Assembly: GCA_022316685.1 (NCBI GenBank)
Contig: JAKJHU010000067.1
Span: 2,046,001 to 2,110,000, forward strand
Length of the DNA stretch: 64,000 nt
Reading direction: 5' to 3'
From: Progne subis subis
Lineage: Eukaryota > Chordata > Aves > Passeriformes > Hirundinidae
A model generated the notes under the pieces. It was not told the DNA's origin. It saw only the letters and a program-made list of their open reading frames with translations, and made no database searches. The stretch's first letter is position 1. Each line of letters starts with the position of its first letter. Of the stretch, positions 25,668 through 35,672 are shown in pieces. A program made the translations under genes and the position numbers.

Positions 25668-25745
25668 TCTGGTCTTGTCATGACACCACTGAAAAGGGCT
25701 TGGCTCTGTCCTCTTTGCACCCACCCTCAAGTGTTTATGCATATT
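25668..25745 (-). mobile_element. CR1 LINE, older copy, left arm (antisense)
   Basis: An internal antisense CR1 segment: CTTGTCATGACACCACTG, then AAAAGGGCTTGGCTCTGTCC, then TTTGCACCCACCCTCAAGTG. Its own 3' end is missing. The match stops at about GCATATT (25745) and resumes at 26381 as ATTGAGGTCTC. The two pieces are adjacent in CR1, with ATT shared at both breakpoints. Confidence 0.82.
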
Positions 25746-26380
25746 ATTTATTATAGAATCATAAAATCACTTAGGTTTGAAAAGACCTTTAAGATTTAAT
25801 CTGACCATAAACTTAATATGGTCAAGTCCAGCACTAAATCATACTCCTACATACCACATGTTTAAAATAATCTCAGGAGCTGAGTGAATCACTTCTCTGG
25901 GCAGCCTGTGTCAACACTTGACAACTCTTACAGAAAAGTTATTTTGACTAATATCCAATCTACCTTCCCTGGTGTAACTTGACGCCATTTTGTCTTGTCC
26001 TATAGCTTTTTATTTGGTAGGGAGATCAATTTGCACCTGGCTACAACCTCCCTCCAAGCAGTTGTAGAGATCGATAAGGTTCCCCTTGAGTCTCCTGTTC
26101 TCCAGGTTGAACACTCCCTTAGCTGTTCCTCACAAGAGGACTAGATGTATGCTTTAGGTCTTCTGGATACCAGAAAATACCAGCTGGATATCTTCTGGAT
26201 ACCATCTTCTCTGGATACCTTCCAGCACTTCTCTCTCTTTCCTGTGGTGAGGCGTGCAAAACTGCACACAGGATTTGAAGTGCAGCCTCACCAGTGGCTG
26301 AGTACAAGTACAATCACTGCTCTGGTCCTGATGGCCATATTTATGACAGAAGTAAGGATGATATTTGCCTTCTTGGCCAC
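25746..26380 (-). mobile_element. CR1 LINE, younger copy nested in an older CR1 (antisense)
   Basis: Starts with an intact antisense 3' end (ATAGAATCATAAAATCACTT). It runs through TCTCTGGGCAGCCTGTGTCA and TTCTCCAGGTTGAACACTCC to ATTTGCCTTCTTGGCCAC at 26380, where it is 5'-truncated. Around 26160-26215 the motif CTGGATACC recurs several times (with TTCTGGATA variants), a small local expansion absent from typical CR1. Frames 26119-26313 and 26145-26426 are by-products. Confidence 0.87.
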
Positions 26381-26545
26381 ATTGAGGTCTCTGCTGAGCC
26401 TTTTCTTTTCCAGGCTAAAAAGTTGACTCAGCCTTGTCTCACTGGAGAGATAGTCCATCCTCTTCATTATCTCTGGTGACCTCTTACTGGAGTCATTGCA
26501 GTATGTTCACGTCTCTTTTGTACTGAGGAGCCAGAACTGAGGGTT
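26381..26545 (-). mobile_element. CR1 LINE, older copy, right arm (antisense)
   Basis: Resumes the older CR1 with GAGGTCTCTGCTGAGCCTTT, then CTTTTCCAGGCTAAAAAGTT, a second copy of the region already present in the younger element, and ends around GAGGAGCCAGAACTGAGG. The repeated occurrence of this region within 300 bases shows that two elements are present. Confidence 0.82.
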
Positions 26546-27859
26546 AATATAGTCGCATATCCCCAGCTAACTGCTACTTCATGTTTGCTCATCCCATGGC
26601 TCTGATTCAGAGAACTCTGGCTAGGTCTCTCCAAAGCAATCCAGAACAGATGGGGCTAGCTCTCAGCATCCAGAGCCACTGGGAACTGAGGCCAGAAATC
26701 ATTCCCTGCCTTTTTCTATTTAGCAATGTAACCATAAAGACTAGTTCATGAAATCACAGTGTGTGTCATTATTTTACATGAACCAGGTACCCAGATACAA
26801 GTCTTTGATGATTTGGTTAAGCATGCTGCAGTATGTTATGACTTAGTTACTTTAGCCATTCTACTCTCAGAGAATATAGAATCATAAATGCATAATTAAA
26901 GTTTTACCGCTCTAGTGACAAATGTAATGCTGCAGCTAAAAATGTGTTTGAGGGAGGATTTCAGCTGAGACATAGGACTTTGAACTGAAACAGATGAAAT
27001 TTTAGCAGACACTTTCTTTTCCTTCTTTTTGGACGTGATTTTCTGAATACAAGGACTTGGAAAACATGGGAATCTAACTTTGAGAACTTTTGGCTTGTAC
27101 AACCTTTCATAAAGTAAGTATTCTTCCTAAATTACTTTCTTAAACTAAGTGTGTGCCAATAGGAGCAGATATGTAAGGAGAAATAATTGATTTTGATGAT
27201 CCATTGTCCACATTAAACATGCTTTTTGTAATAGCATAATTCTAGGTGAATTCCACAGAGCAACTGGCTGTTAACATTAGAGCATAAAAAGAGGTTTCCA
27301 AGAGAGATTCTTTTGCTTATGTTTCACCCAAAAGTAATCATCCTTATGTTCTCTAAGACTGATTTCTAATGTTAACCAAATATAGGAAATGAAAGTCATA
27401 GTTTTTGCTTCAAAAACAACCCATGATCTGAACTATAAATCTGATAAATATGTACAACAAAAGCATCAGAAAGACCTTTAACCTCCTAATGCCAGGTTTT
27501 ATTTGAACATAAACTATGGTAATGAGAAAATTCAGATCCAGATAATAAGACATTATGAAGATTAAAGAGTTTATTAACAAGTCTGCTCTGCCTAATGTGT
27601 CCTTCCATGTGGAATATTTTCTTCCAGTCTTGGTTTAAAACAACTTTTCTGAGCTTTATGGTTTTCAGTATACTTTGCACAGTACAATCAAATTTTCTTC
27701 AGGATGGGATTTGTCTGCCTTTCCTCTGATCTCCACTATTAGTAAAACTACTATAAATTCCTAATGTGTCTCTGTATGGTTGGAATACATTTTCACACCC
27801 AAGCAGGTGTTTCTATAAAAGGGAAAGACTCTCAGCTTACTTGGAACATATAAAGAAGT

Positions 27860-28240
27860 TAAACTAGAATTTTGCATAGCCTTCTCATTGCAATTGGCCC
27901 AGTGCCAGCACAGGAGCACTGATTGGGCTTTGGAAGTGTACTTCAAAGCCTGCTGCCAATTCCATTGGGCAGAGTGCCAGGTGGCCCACCTGGACGATCG
28001 AGTACTAGAGGGACTGCACAAAAGAGCTTGGTTACTTTTCTAGACAGCCTTAACCAGTGTCAGATTTCTGTGCACTGTATTTCTTTGTTCTATGACTAAT
28101 ATTTCTTTGTTCTATGATGTTTATTATTTTTGTCTTTATTAAAACCTTTGGTTTTACAAAGCATGTCCAGAGAAGTTGTCTCACTATTATTAAGCCACTC
28201 TGGGAAGTTGCAGGCCAAACCTCAGACTTGATAAATCTTC
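27860..28240. other. Unclassified GC-richer block, possible old LTR or repeat remnant
   Basis: Composition differs from the flanks: CAATTGGCCCAGTGCCAGCA, then GGTGGCCCACCTGGACGATC. These are followed by an AT-rich part with the direct repeat ATTTCTTTGTTCTATGA (28078 and 28100) and ATTAAA near 28138. The order (GC-richer part, then a poly(A)-signal-like motif, then CTCTGGGAAGTTGCAGGCC) would suit a decayed sense LTR, but no TG...CA ends or target duplication are visible. Alternatives are a retrocopy fragment or single-copy DNA. Confidence 0.3.
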
Positions 28241-28615
28241 ACGTATCTTATTGCACTCTGGCCACGTCCAAGATTTTATCACTGTACCAGTGATATCACT
28301 TTCTCTGAAGGCATAATGTTCTACCTGACCTGGAAAGTAACAGGAGAAGACAAACAGGAAACCTTCCTCTCTTTCATCCCTCTATATACTTTAAAAAGTA
28401 CAGAACATGTCTTTATTATGAACAAACTATTAGAAAAAATGTAATCCACTGTACTATTCAAAGCAGAAATAAATCACCATCTCACAGAGTTAAATCTGCT
28501 TATCTCATCCAAAACACAGATGGTTTCCATTACAATTATGTGTTGATAGGCAACATTTTAAACTCATTTATCCAGAGATATTCTTGCATTTGCATTGAAT
28601 CTTCCTGGGGCGGGG

Positions 28616-28700
28616 GGGAAAGCAAAAAAACCCCAAACCAAAACAAAACAAAAACAAAAAAAGACAACAAACAAACAAACAAAAAACCAAACACCTTTTC
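28616..28700. repeat. A/C-rich low-complexity tract with (CAAA)n
   Basis: A short G run is followed by about 80 bases of A and C with AAAACAAAAC and CAAACAAACAAA units. The frame 28540-28737 running through it is an artefact. Confidence 0.85.
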
Positions 28701-29050
28701 TTTATTCTTTTTAACACACGGTTGTCATTGTTTTTAGGTATTTTTGTTTGCTTGTTTTGGCAGGCTTTTTTTGCCTCTGTTTTTTAACCCACTTTTTTCT
28801 CAGTGATGTTTTTGATGGGTTCTCTAAGCTACGGTTTATGTCAGGATGTCTGTCACTTTCCATGGTGAGGATCAAGCTGCACACAGAAATACATTTTCAG
28901 TAGATACAGGGAGACATTTCTTGGGAGCAATGGTAGAAGGCATCTAAAATAAGAAATTTCATCATATTATATAAAATGGGTTCCAAGTAACGCAAAATTT
29001 ATAGTGTGTTAGGCTTCAGCCTGAGAAAGTCAGGCTCCTTTATTCATAGT

Positions 29051-29166
29051 TTCTCCCTTTCTTTGTCTCTTTTTGTCTTTCTGTCTTTCTCTCTTCCTCC
29101 TTCTTCTTTATCTCATCTCTTCCTACCTTCCTACCTTCTCCTCTCCTTTCCTTCCTTTCTCTCACA
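29051..29166. repeat. Long pyrimidine-rich tract
   Basis: About 115 bases that are almost entirely C and T, with TCTTTCTG, CCTACCTT and TTTCCTTCC units. It ends in CTCTCACAG, which resembles a splice acceptor with a very long polypyrimidine tract. No exon can be defined downstream, so the acceptor resemblance is probably incidental. Confidence 0.75.
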
Positions 29167-31017
29167 GCTATAAGTTTCATCCTTACATAACAGGTTTATT
29201 ATTTTCCATGCACTGCATGGAAAACTGCAATTCTGGTATAGTTTTAGAAACAGGCTTTCCCAGAAAAAAAAAAATTAAATTATACTAGGAGCCACTGTTG
29301 CCCCAGCAGGCTAGAAATTAACTCAAATGCATATGAATTGATATCACAACAATTTTAAAAATGTTCAACTTTCCCTGTTTTTCTGTTGTTGCCAAAACTC
29401 AGGGTGAAAATCTGTTAACACAGGGTGAAAATCAATGGTTAGTCTAAAGAAGATTCATATATTGTGTCTGAAAACAGCTTAAAATAACTGCCAGTACATA
29501 TATATTACAAAAGATCTATAGACTTCACAGTTCTTTAAAAAACAGTTTTGTAGATGATAAATACTTGTGTCTAGCCTCCATCACCTGCATATTCCATTTT
29601 TACCTTATGCCAGGAATCTAAGCTTCAAGCAGACATCCTAATGAGGGTGCATGCTGTGACAATCTGCTGGGTAAGCTACTATATGCAGAGCAATTTCATT
29701 ATTTTTAATATATGTGGTCTGCTATGAATACTTGATGTTTCATTTTACTCCTATCTCATCAAATTCTGGTAAAGATCCATGAAAATGAAACAAAGAAAAA
29801 AAAAAAAAAAAAACCACCTGAGTGATATAAACACCTTCTTAGCTTTGCATTTATAAGCCATTTTTTTTAGTGTAATTGAATTTGCTGATAAGCACCTGGG
29901 ACTTTTTTGTGTTGTCCTTAGATTAGTAATGCCTTCTCCTAACCTAATGTGCAACAGCAATTTTTGTCTGTTCACGACTCCTTAGCTAACAAAATTATTT
30001 TCTACATAAGATATCTTTCCTGTTGAGTTCATGTCGTCAGGAGTTTCAAAACAGCAAGAATCAAGATCTGAGAGGAGCAAAAATTATTACTTTTTCCTAC
30101 CCACTGTTCCATTTCACATATGTTTCAATACTGGTAGTTTATAATGAACAAGAATATATTATAATTCAGAAGCAGTAAAACAACATAACTTTAAGATAAT
30201 TAATTAGGATTTGAATGCCTGCTTTAATCTAAGTAATTTACTTTCTTATGGCTTCCTTGGCATATCAAGAACAGATAGAGTAGAATTAATATTGAAGAGA
30301 GGATAACTCTACAGAATTGAAGTTTGCAATGCAGCCATGAAGGGTAAAGCATCCCTTGTACTTTCATGCTGATTATTTCAGACAAGTAAATTCTGCAGTC
30401 AGCATGTGTCAGAATGGATCCCACCTTCTCTCCTACTGGAACAATTCTTAGTAACTCTATGGTGATAAATATTTTGCCACAAATATTCTTTTGATCACAA
30501 GAGCAATTTCAGACTCCTCAAGAACAGAAATGTGAACTTTCTGAACATAACAATTATTCACCTAACAGAATATTTCACCAAAGTTGTTACCTTTTGAAAA
30601 TATTCAAAATCAAAATACTTATGTAATTGAATGTAATTTTATACTCTGTAACTATAAATACTGCCTTAAATTTAACAAAACCCCCACAAATATATGTATT
30701 TCATATCCATATATAGATAGATATGAAATAAAGGTATATATATGAAATCACATTAAAACATATTTGGATTTATTGTAGTAAAAGAGTTTACCTAAACCCT
30801 TTGAAGACAAGAGGAATCCTCACTTACCTGTTACCAAAAGTTATAGTTTAAAATTTGTAGCACCATTATTGTTCCAAATTAGCTTTTGCTCTTAATGATA
30901 AGCACTAGAAAGGCATGATTCTATGTTTCCTGTGTCCCTGTATTCTTTACTAGTCAATCTCTGGTTCACCTAGCTTGGCCATTGCTAGAACTCACAGGAT
31001 GTTGTTAAATTTTGTCT

Positions 31018-31138
31018 AATCACAGAATCACAGAATGGGTAAGACTGGAAGGGACTACTGGGGTCTATCTGGTCCAACGTGCCTACTCAAGCAGGGCGCC
31101 CTAGAGTGTGCATCTGGACTATCTGTTCCAGTGTCAGG
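31018..31138 (-). mobile_element. CR1 LINE, left arm with intact 3' end, split by an LTR (antisense)
   Basis: Opens with AATCACAGAATCACAGAATG, the antisense CR1 3' end. It continues with AGACTGGAAGGGACTACTGG and CAAGCAGGGCGCCCTAGAG, and stops after CTGTTCCAGTGTCAGG. The expected next CR1 sequence, GTCACCCACACAGTAAAG, appears only after the LTR, at about 31947. Confidence 0.9.
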
Positions 31139-31942
31139 TGTTGGGGGTTAAGTTTGTTCCTTTTTTTTCTTATATATTTTTTTCCCATAAGTTGGTAAGA
31201 GACTAAGGTGCGTAGATGGTGCTTGACCAACACAAAGGAGGTGGCTGAAAGTCAGGAGGGGGAAAATCACAGAGTTTTGGGGAAGGAAAAGGACAGGGCT
31301 GGGGGGGCTGGGGGCTCTTCTTACTCTGGGCATTGGAAAGGACAGCCAGACTGCTGCTTGCTGCGGGAGGAGTCCACTGTCAACAGAAAGTCCGGTCCTG
31401 GGAAATCTACCATCATCTGCTCGTGTGCCCAGGAATTCTGAGCTCCTTTGCCTGCCCTGCTGGAGCTGGGCCAGCCCTGCCCAGCCAACACAACTTCTTC
31501 AGCACTGTGGGTTTTTTGCTACGCTGCAGCCCTGCACCCCCTGCCTGCTGGGACACTCCCCTGCCTGCCAGGACACTCCCCTGCCTGCCAGGGATATCCT
31601 GCTTTTCCAGCCACCAGCCCGGGAGTTTCTGCTGTTCCAGCTTGGTGCTCTCGGAGTCCCAAGAGATCAGACTGCCCCGGGCTGCATGAAACAAAGCCCC
31701 TTGAGGTTCCTGGTTCTGTTAATTATTAATGTTGTAGTTGTTGTTTGTTTGTTTGCCTTGTTGTACTTACTAGTAAAGAACTGTTATTCCTTTTCCCATA
31801 GCTCTGCCTGAAAAGCCCCTTTATTTTTCTAAATTATAATAACTTGGAGGGAAGGGATTGGAATTCCCCATTCCTAGAGAGGCCCTGCCCACCCCCCCCC
31901 CCCCCCCCCCCCCAAGAGATCCCTGTCTTTCAAACCAAGACA
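31139..31942 (+). mobile_element. ERVL-like LTR inserted in CR1, sense orientation
   Basis: An 804-bp LTR-like unit starting TGTTGGGGGTTAAG and ending CAAACCAAGACA (ends TGTYKKGG). The GC-rich middle part has tandem CTGCCTGCCAGGACACTCCC-type units near 31550-31590. Downstream, ACTAGTAAAGAACTGTTATT and AAATTATAATAACTTGGAGG match the family's 3' part, as in the reverse copy at 62003-62682. Flanks TCAGG (31134-31138) and GTAGG (31943-31947) agree at three of five bases, a weak or decayed 5-bp duplication. It contains a C22 run. Frames 31333-31689, 31413-31694 and 31425-31811 are LTR by-products, not genes. No internal retroviral genes are present: a solo LTR. Confidence 0.85.
31892..31913. repeat. 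Poly(C) tract, 22 bases
   Basis: Uninterrupted C run (G22 on the minus strand) in the U5-like end of the LTR. Its length is likely polymorphic and it is a likely site of sequencing error. Confidence 0.85.
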
Positions 31943-32432
31943 GTAGGTCACCCACACAGTAAAGTTCTTACTCATATTCAAGGGGAACTTCCTGTGCTCC
32001 AGTTTCTGCTTGTTGATTCTTGCCTTGTTGCTTGTCATCACCAAGAAGAGTCTGGCTCCCTCCTTTCAGATCCTGATATAGATTGTTGAGGTCCCCTCTC
32101 AAGAAGTTGTCTCTTCTCAAGGCTGAACAAGCTCAGGTCCCACAGCCGTTTCTCATAAATCAGGTGCTCCAGTTCCCTAATCATTTGTTCCTGGACATCC
32201 ACCAGTCCTCTTCTAGGAGCTCCATGTCTCTGTTGTGCTGAGGAGCCCAGAACTAGACACAGAACTCACGAAGGATGAGCAGAGGGGCAGGATCACCTCC
32301 TTTGACCTGATGGCCATGCTCTTTCCAGTGCAGACTGAGATACCATTGACACTGTCCACAAGGACAATGCTGTCTCATGGACAGCTTCATGTCCACCAGG
32401 ATATCCAGGTCTTTGTTCAGAAAGTTTAATAG
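31943..32432 (-). mobile_element. CR1 LINE, right arm (antisense)
   Basis: CR1 continues with GTCACCCACACAGTAAAGTT, CTTCCTGTGCTCCAGTTTCT, GAGGTCCCCTCTCAAGAAG and GAGGAGCCCAGAACTAGACA. It proceeds to the TCCACCAGGATATCCAGGTC part and ends near 32432. With 31018-31138 it makes one element of about 610 bp. Frames 32235-32429 and 32253-32441 are by-products. Confidence 0.92.
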
Positions 32433-33742
32433 GAAATTCATTATTGAGATTTTAATTTATTTACTGGAAATATTTAATGTTTCAAGTTTTTAATTTTTTT
32501 CTATTCCTGTAAGATATTTTCTAGATATCTGCAGTATAATTTTTTATTATCAAAAGGTTGCAACTGGAAAGAAAATAACTTATCATATGCATGATATTTA
32601 TTATAAAAAACCATAATATTTTAATTTATAAGATATAATTTATTATATAAATTATAATTAATTGATTTAACCAGGAAGCCCTGATTAAACAAAGTGCAAA
32701 GTGATCTTTGATCCAGAAAAATAAATATTTTGAGACTTTGATACATCTTCATTACCCTAATAATTGATTCATAAGCCCTACCAGCACTTAGTGACATTAT
32801 AGCTGTCATCTGAACCACGAACCTCAAAATTTCTAAATATAAATTTATTTTTTGAAAATTTTTGTACAACCATGAATAATTGAGCCCACAGAGTATTCCC
32901 TGTAAAATGAATATAGGTAGAACAGAAGTCCAAGTGTAGTTTAGATAAATGCAGAGTAGTACAATTTAATTTGCATATAATAAAACCAGGTAACATCTGC
33001 ACCACAACAGGGTTTTATTTTATTGCTTACAATTACAGGACCACAATTACAGGAAAATTCAGTATAAAAATGGATTACATCTCATTATGGTATCTAAAGC
33101 AGATTATGTGATATGTATTTAGTCTGAATACATACATTCTTATGTATATTTGTATTTATATATACATATAAACATGTACACAATATTTAATGAGAATTGT
33201 CCAACACTGTATAAAAAAGAGGAATATAAACTATTTCTTTCTTTGCAATTCAGTTTAGAAATAAGCACAAAACAATTCTGCTGTTTCAACCACAGAAAAT
33301 AACACAAAAAATGATGATTACATTTAATAAATATGGAGAAGTTGCAAGGAAGAAGAAAACATTGGTTGCTTTTTTCCATATTCCCCCCCCCCCCCAAATA
33401 GTTACAAATATGAATCCAGAGAGAAAACAGAATTATTCAGATAATTATGTACATACCTAATATTTCCAGCAGTACATTGCCTACCATAACCCTATTCTGA
33501 TATGGGTTTCTGTGGCTAAAATATCACAATAGAAGGAAGCTCACATGTTTAAATAAGAAAAAAAAAGAAGTTTATTATTGTGTGTTTATGCATCTACATG
33601 TTTTTCCAATTAATTTTTCCCAAGCAAATAATTCAGTTTGCCAAAAAGCTAAGAGTAAAACAAGTGCAATTTACATGAAATGTTTAATTCAAGAGTAGGA
33701 ACAGAAATACAGTAATGATTTTCAAATCAAGCAGAACAACAA
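32433..33742. other. AT-rich single-copy stretch, no gene
   Basis: Strongly AT-rich, with long A/T runs near 32500-32660 and a C13 run at 33383-33395. Short antisense frames (32621-32869, 32778-33005, 33140-33397) have no recognisable domain. Confidence 0.6.
33383..33395. repeat. Poly(C) tract, 13 bases
   Basis: Uninterrupted C run in AT-rich surroundings. Confidence 0.85.
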
Positions 33743-33962
33743 AGGGCTCTATGCTGGTATCTGTCCTCATTAATATTACTATGAAACACCTGCAGAAGGC
33801 AATGGAGTGCACTGGCGTCAAGCTTGCAGGTACACAGCTGCAGGTTGTAGGTCAATACATTGAAGGTAGAGCCACCCAAAGAATCCTAAAAAAGGTGGAA
33901 AAATGCATTAACAGAATATTTTGAAAGGACAAATGCAAAATTCAGCATCTGGAATGCATGTG
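33743..33962 (+). mobile_element. Old CR1 fragment, reverse-transcriptase region, sense
   Basis: A fragment matching the end of the CR1 reverse-transcriptase domain: CTGTCCTCATTAATATTACT, GGAGTGCACTGGCGTCAAGC, then GTCAATACATTGAAGG and GGACAAATGCAAAATTCAGC. The catalytic box equivalent reads LAGTQL instead of LADDTQL, so the catalytic Asp pair is gone. Frame 33715-33924 is the decayed remnant. Neither a 3' octamer end nor a 5' part is attached. It appears older than the other copies. Confidence 0.75.
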
Positions 33963-34305
33963 CTATAACGCAATGAAAATGTTTTATTTAAATATTTTCA
34001 AGCTTTAACCAATTTCTTGCCTGGAAAGGTTAAATATTTATGATTCCACATCCATACAGTGGCATAATGTCATAAATACATAGATCTGTGTGATTATGGG
34101 TAAGTGTTTTAAGGGGGAAAAAAGATGTAGGCAGTAAACAAGTTAATTTACAAGGAGGATGATCCAAGTATATTTCACTACCTACCTGAAATAGTCATAG
34201 TTTTTTTATGAGAGAAATGGTGACGTTTTTATGTTAATATTGAAGAATATGTCAATCATCTTATTTTCTTTCAAACAGAGAAAAATATATGGAATGAAAC
34301 CAAAT

Positions 34306-34384
34306 CTTCCTTCCTTCCTTCCTTCCTTCCTTCCTTCCTTCCTTCCTTCCTTCCTTCCTTCCTTCCTTCCTTCCTTCCTTCCTT
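34306..34384. repeat. (TTCC)n microsatellite, about 79 bases
   Basis: Near-perfect tetranucleotide run of about 19 units, with the pyrimidines on the plus strand. The frame 34231-34419, with a repeated LPSF unit, is its translation and not a gene. Length polymorphism is likely. Confidence 0.95.
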
Positions 34385-35349
34385 TATTTTATCCAAGTCA
34401 GAATAATTTTATTTTTTAATTTCAGATAATCTGTAATCTCAAGAAGTCAACAATAAAGCACACCTGAAAATTGTTTCTGAGAATTAAGTATTCTAATTTC
34501 TGACCCATCCCATCCTTTGAAGTCTGTGTTTATTTTCCCATAGCTCTTTGTTAAGTTAATTTGTATTCTAGACAGCTCCCTACCAAGATTGTTGTTAAAC
34601 TACAATTTCAAGGTGTTCTCAGGAAATACTTTTTTTTTTTTGCCTACTTGAAAAAGGTGCAAACCCAACATAGTTCCATGCTTTTGATAAGATTGTCATA
34701 TATTAAAGACAAAGCCACTTATAACCATAATACACTGACTATGTTTTTCCTCATAAATTAAACTTTAAAATTCAAGACAGTATCATCTACTTTCAAAGTC
34801 TTCATATTACAAAATATTTCAGATAACTGAGCCAAGATGCTCATAACACGTACATACATTTTATGACTCACATATTAATTTCTAACTTCATTAAAATTAT
34901 CTTCAAGATGGCAGGTATGTAAGGAAGACTGCTTTTAAATAGTTGACAGAACTGTATCATAAAAACTTAGCAATGTTAATCCAGCCACAATGATTTTTGT
35001 TACCTTTGGTGAATTAATTCTCACTAAATGAATGATAGTGGTGTCTTTATGCCTAAATCTTTGTTAAAAAGTGTGAACGTTAAGATGGATCAGAAGACTG
35101 AAGTAATTATTTGGTTTGCCTTTACTCAGATACACATTAATTCCAAACATGATCCTGTCATGAAATGCTAGAATTTAATTTAAATAAAGGATTATACATA
35201 GATTAGCTGTCTGATTTAAAGAAAAAGGAAATAAAAAGAATCAAAAGGAAAAAAGGGGGAAAATGGAAAAAAATAAAAAAGGAACCAGACACACACATGA
35301 ACAGATTTGTGTATGAGAGATAACATTGTGAAATTATTTTTTATTAGCC
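34385..35349. other. AT-rich single-copy stretch, no gene
   Basis: No recognised repeat. A purine-rich, A-dominated tract lies at about 35218-35283. Short frames show no domain. Confidence 0.6.
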
Positions 35350-35643
35350 TGCTGCCTCTGCTGAGGCGTAGCGACCTGGTTCAGGAACAACACGGCAGCC
35401 ACACCCAGGCTGCTCGGGCCACCAGCTCACAGACACCAATGTGGTGGACGGCAAATGGCGTTTATTAACTGATTACATGGGGTTATAAAACTTCTGTTTA
35501 CTATATCACTTCCGTCTGCTTATGTTACAAACTATGTGTTGCTTAGCTTATCAAGGACACTAAACAACTAAGTGTTGAGGGAGGGGTTCTGTCTGCCCAT
35601 ACAACACGATATCTTCCGACCGCCTGTCCCTAAATCACCCACA
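35350..35643 (-). mobile_element. Alpharetrovirus/ERVK-like LTR, antisense
   Basis: On the minus strand, a TATA-like TTTTATAA lies at 35483-35490. AATAAACGCCATTTG follows about 17 bases later (AATAAA at 35461-35466), and then ACCACATTGGTGT, the layout and wording of avian leukosis-type LTRs at the R region. The plus-strand left end is TGCTGCC at 35350. The right end is uncertain: CAACA at 35606 or CCCACA at 35643 would both give a CA-type terminus. No target duplication is visible. CpG content is higher than in the flanks. No internal genes are attached, so it is a solo or truncated LTR. Confidence 0.72.
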
Positions 35644-35672
35644 TATAGAATACCTTTATAGGGTATTCTATA
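35644..35672. repeat. Perfect 11-bp inverted repeat beside the LTR
   Basis: TATAGAATACC at 35644-35654 pairs with GGTATTCTATA at 35662-35672 across a 7-base loop. It starts at one of the two possible LTR borders. It could be part of the LTR's U3 or of the target site. Confidence 0.75.

Larger units (their letters stand above)
26546..31017. other. AT-rich region with an unclassified block and simple tracts, no supported gene
   Basis: About 4.5 kb. It holds an unclassified GC-richer block at about 27860-28240, an A/C-rich tract at 28616-28700, a pyrimidine tract at 29051-29166 and an A20-type run near 29796. Frames such as 27761-28021 and 26896-27102 show no domain. Confidence 0.55.

Noticed and set aside
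29051..29180. Splice acceptor with a long polypyrimidine tract
   Set aside because: No downstream exon, donor or open frame; a simple C/T tract will end in CAG often.
31333..31811. Frames of 93-128 codons on both strands
   Set aside because: All inside the GC-rich body of the ERVL-like LTR, where stop codons are rare by composition. LTRs of this type do not encode proteins.
32433..33742. Several 75-85 codon antisense frames in AT-rich DNA
   Set aside because: Low-complexity AT composition, no start context, no similarity that I recognise.
34231..34419. Protein with repeated LPSF units
   Set aside because: Direct translation of the TTCC microsatellite.
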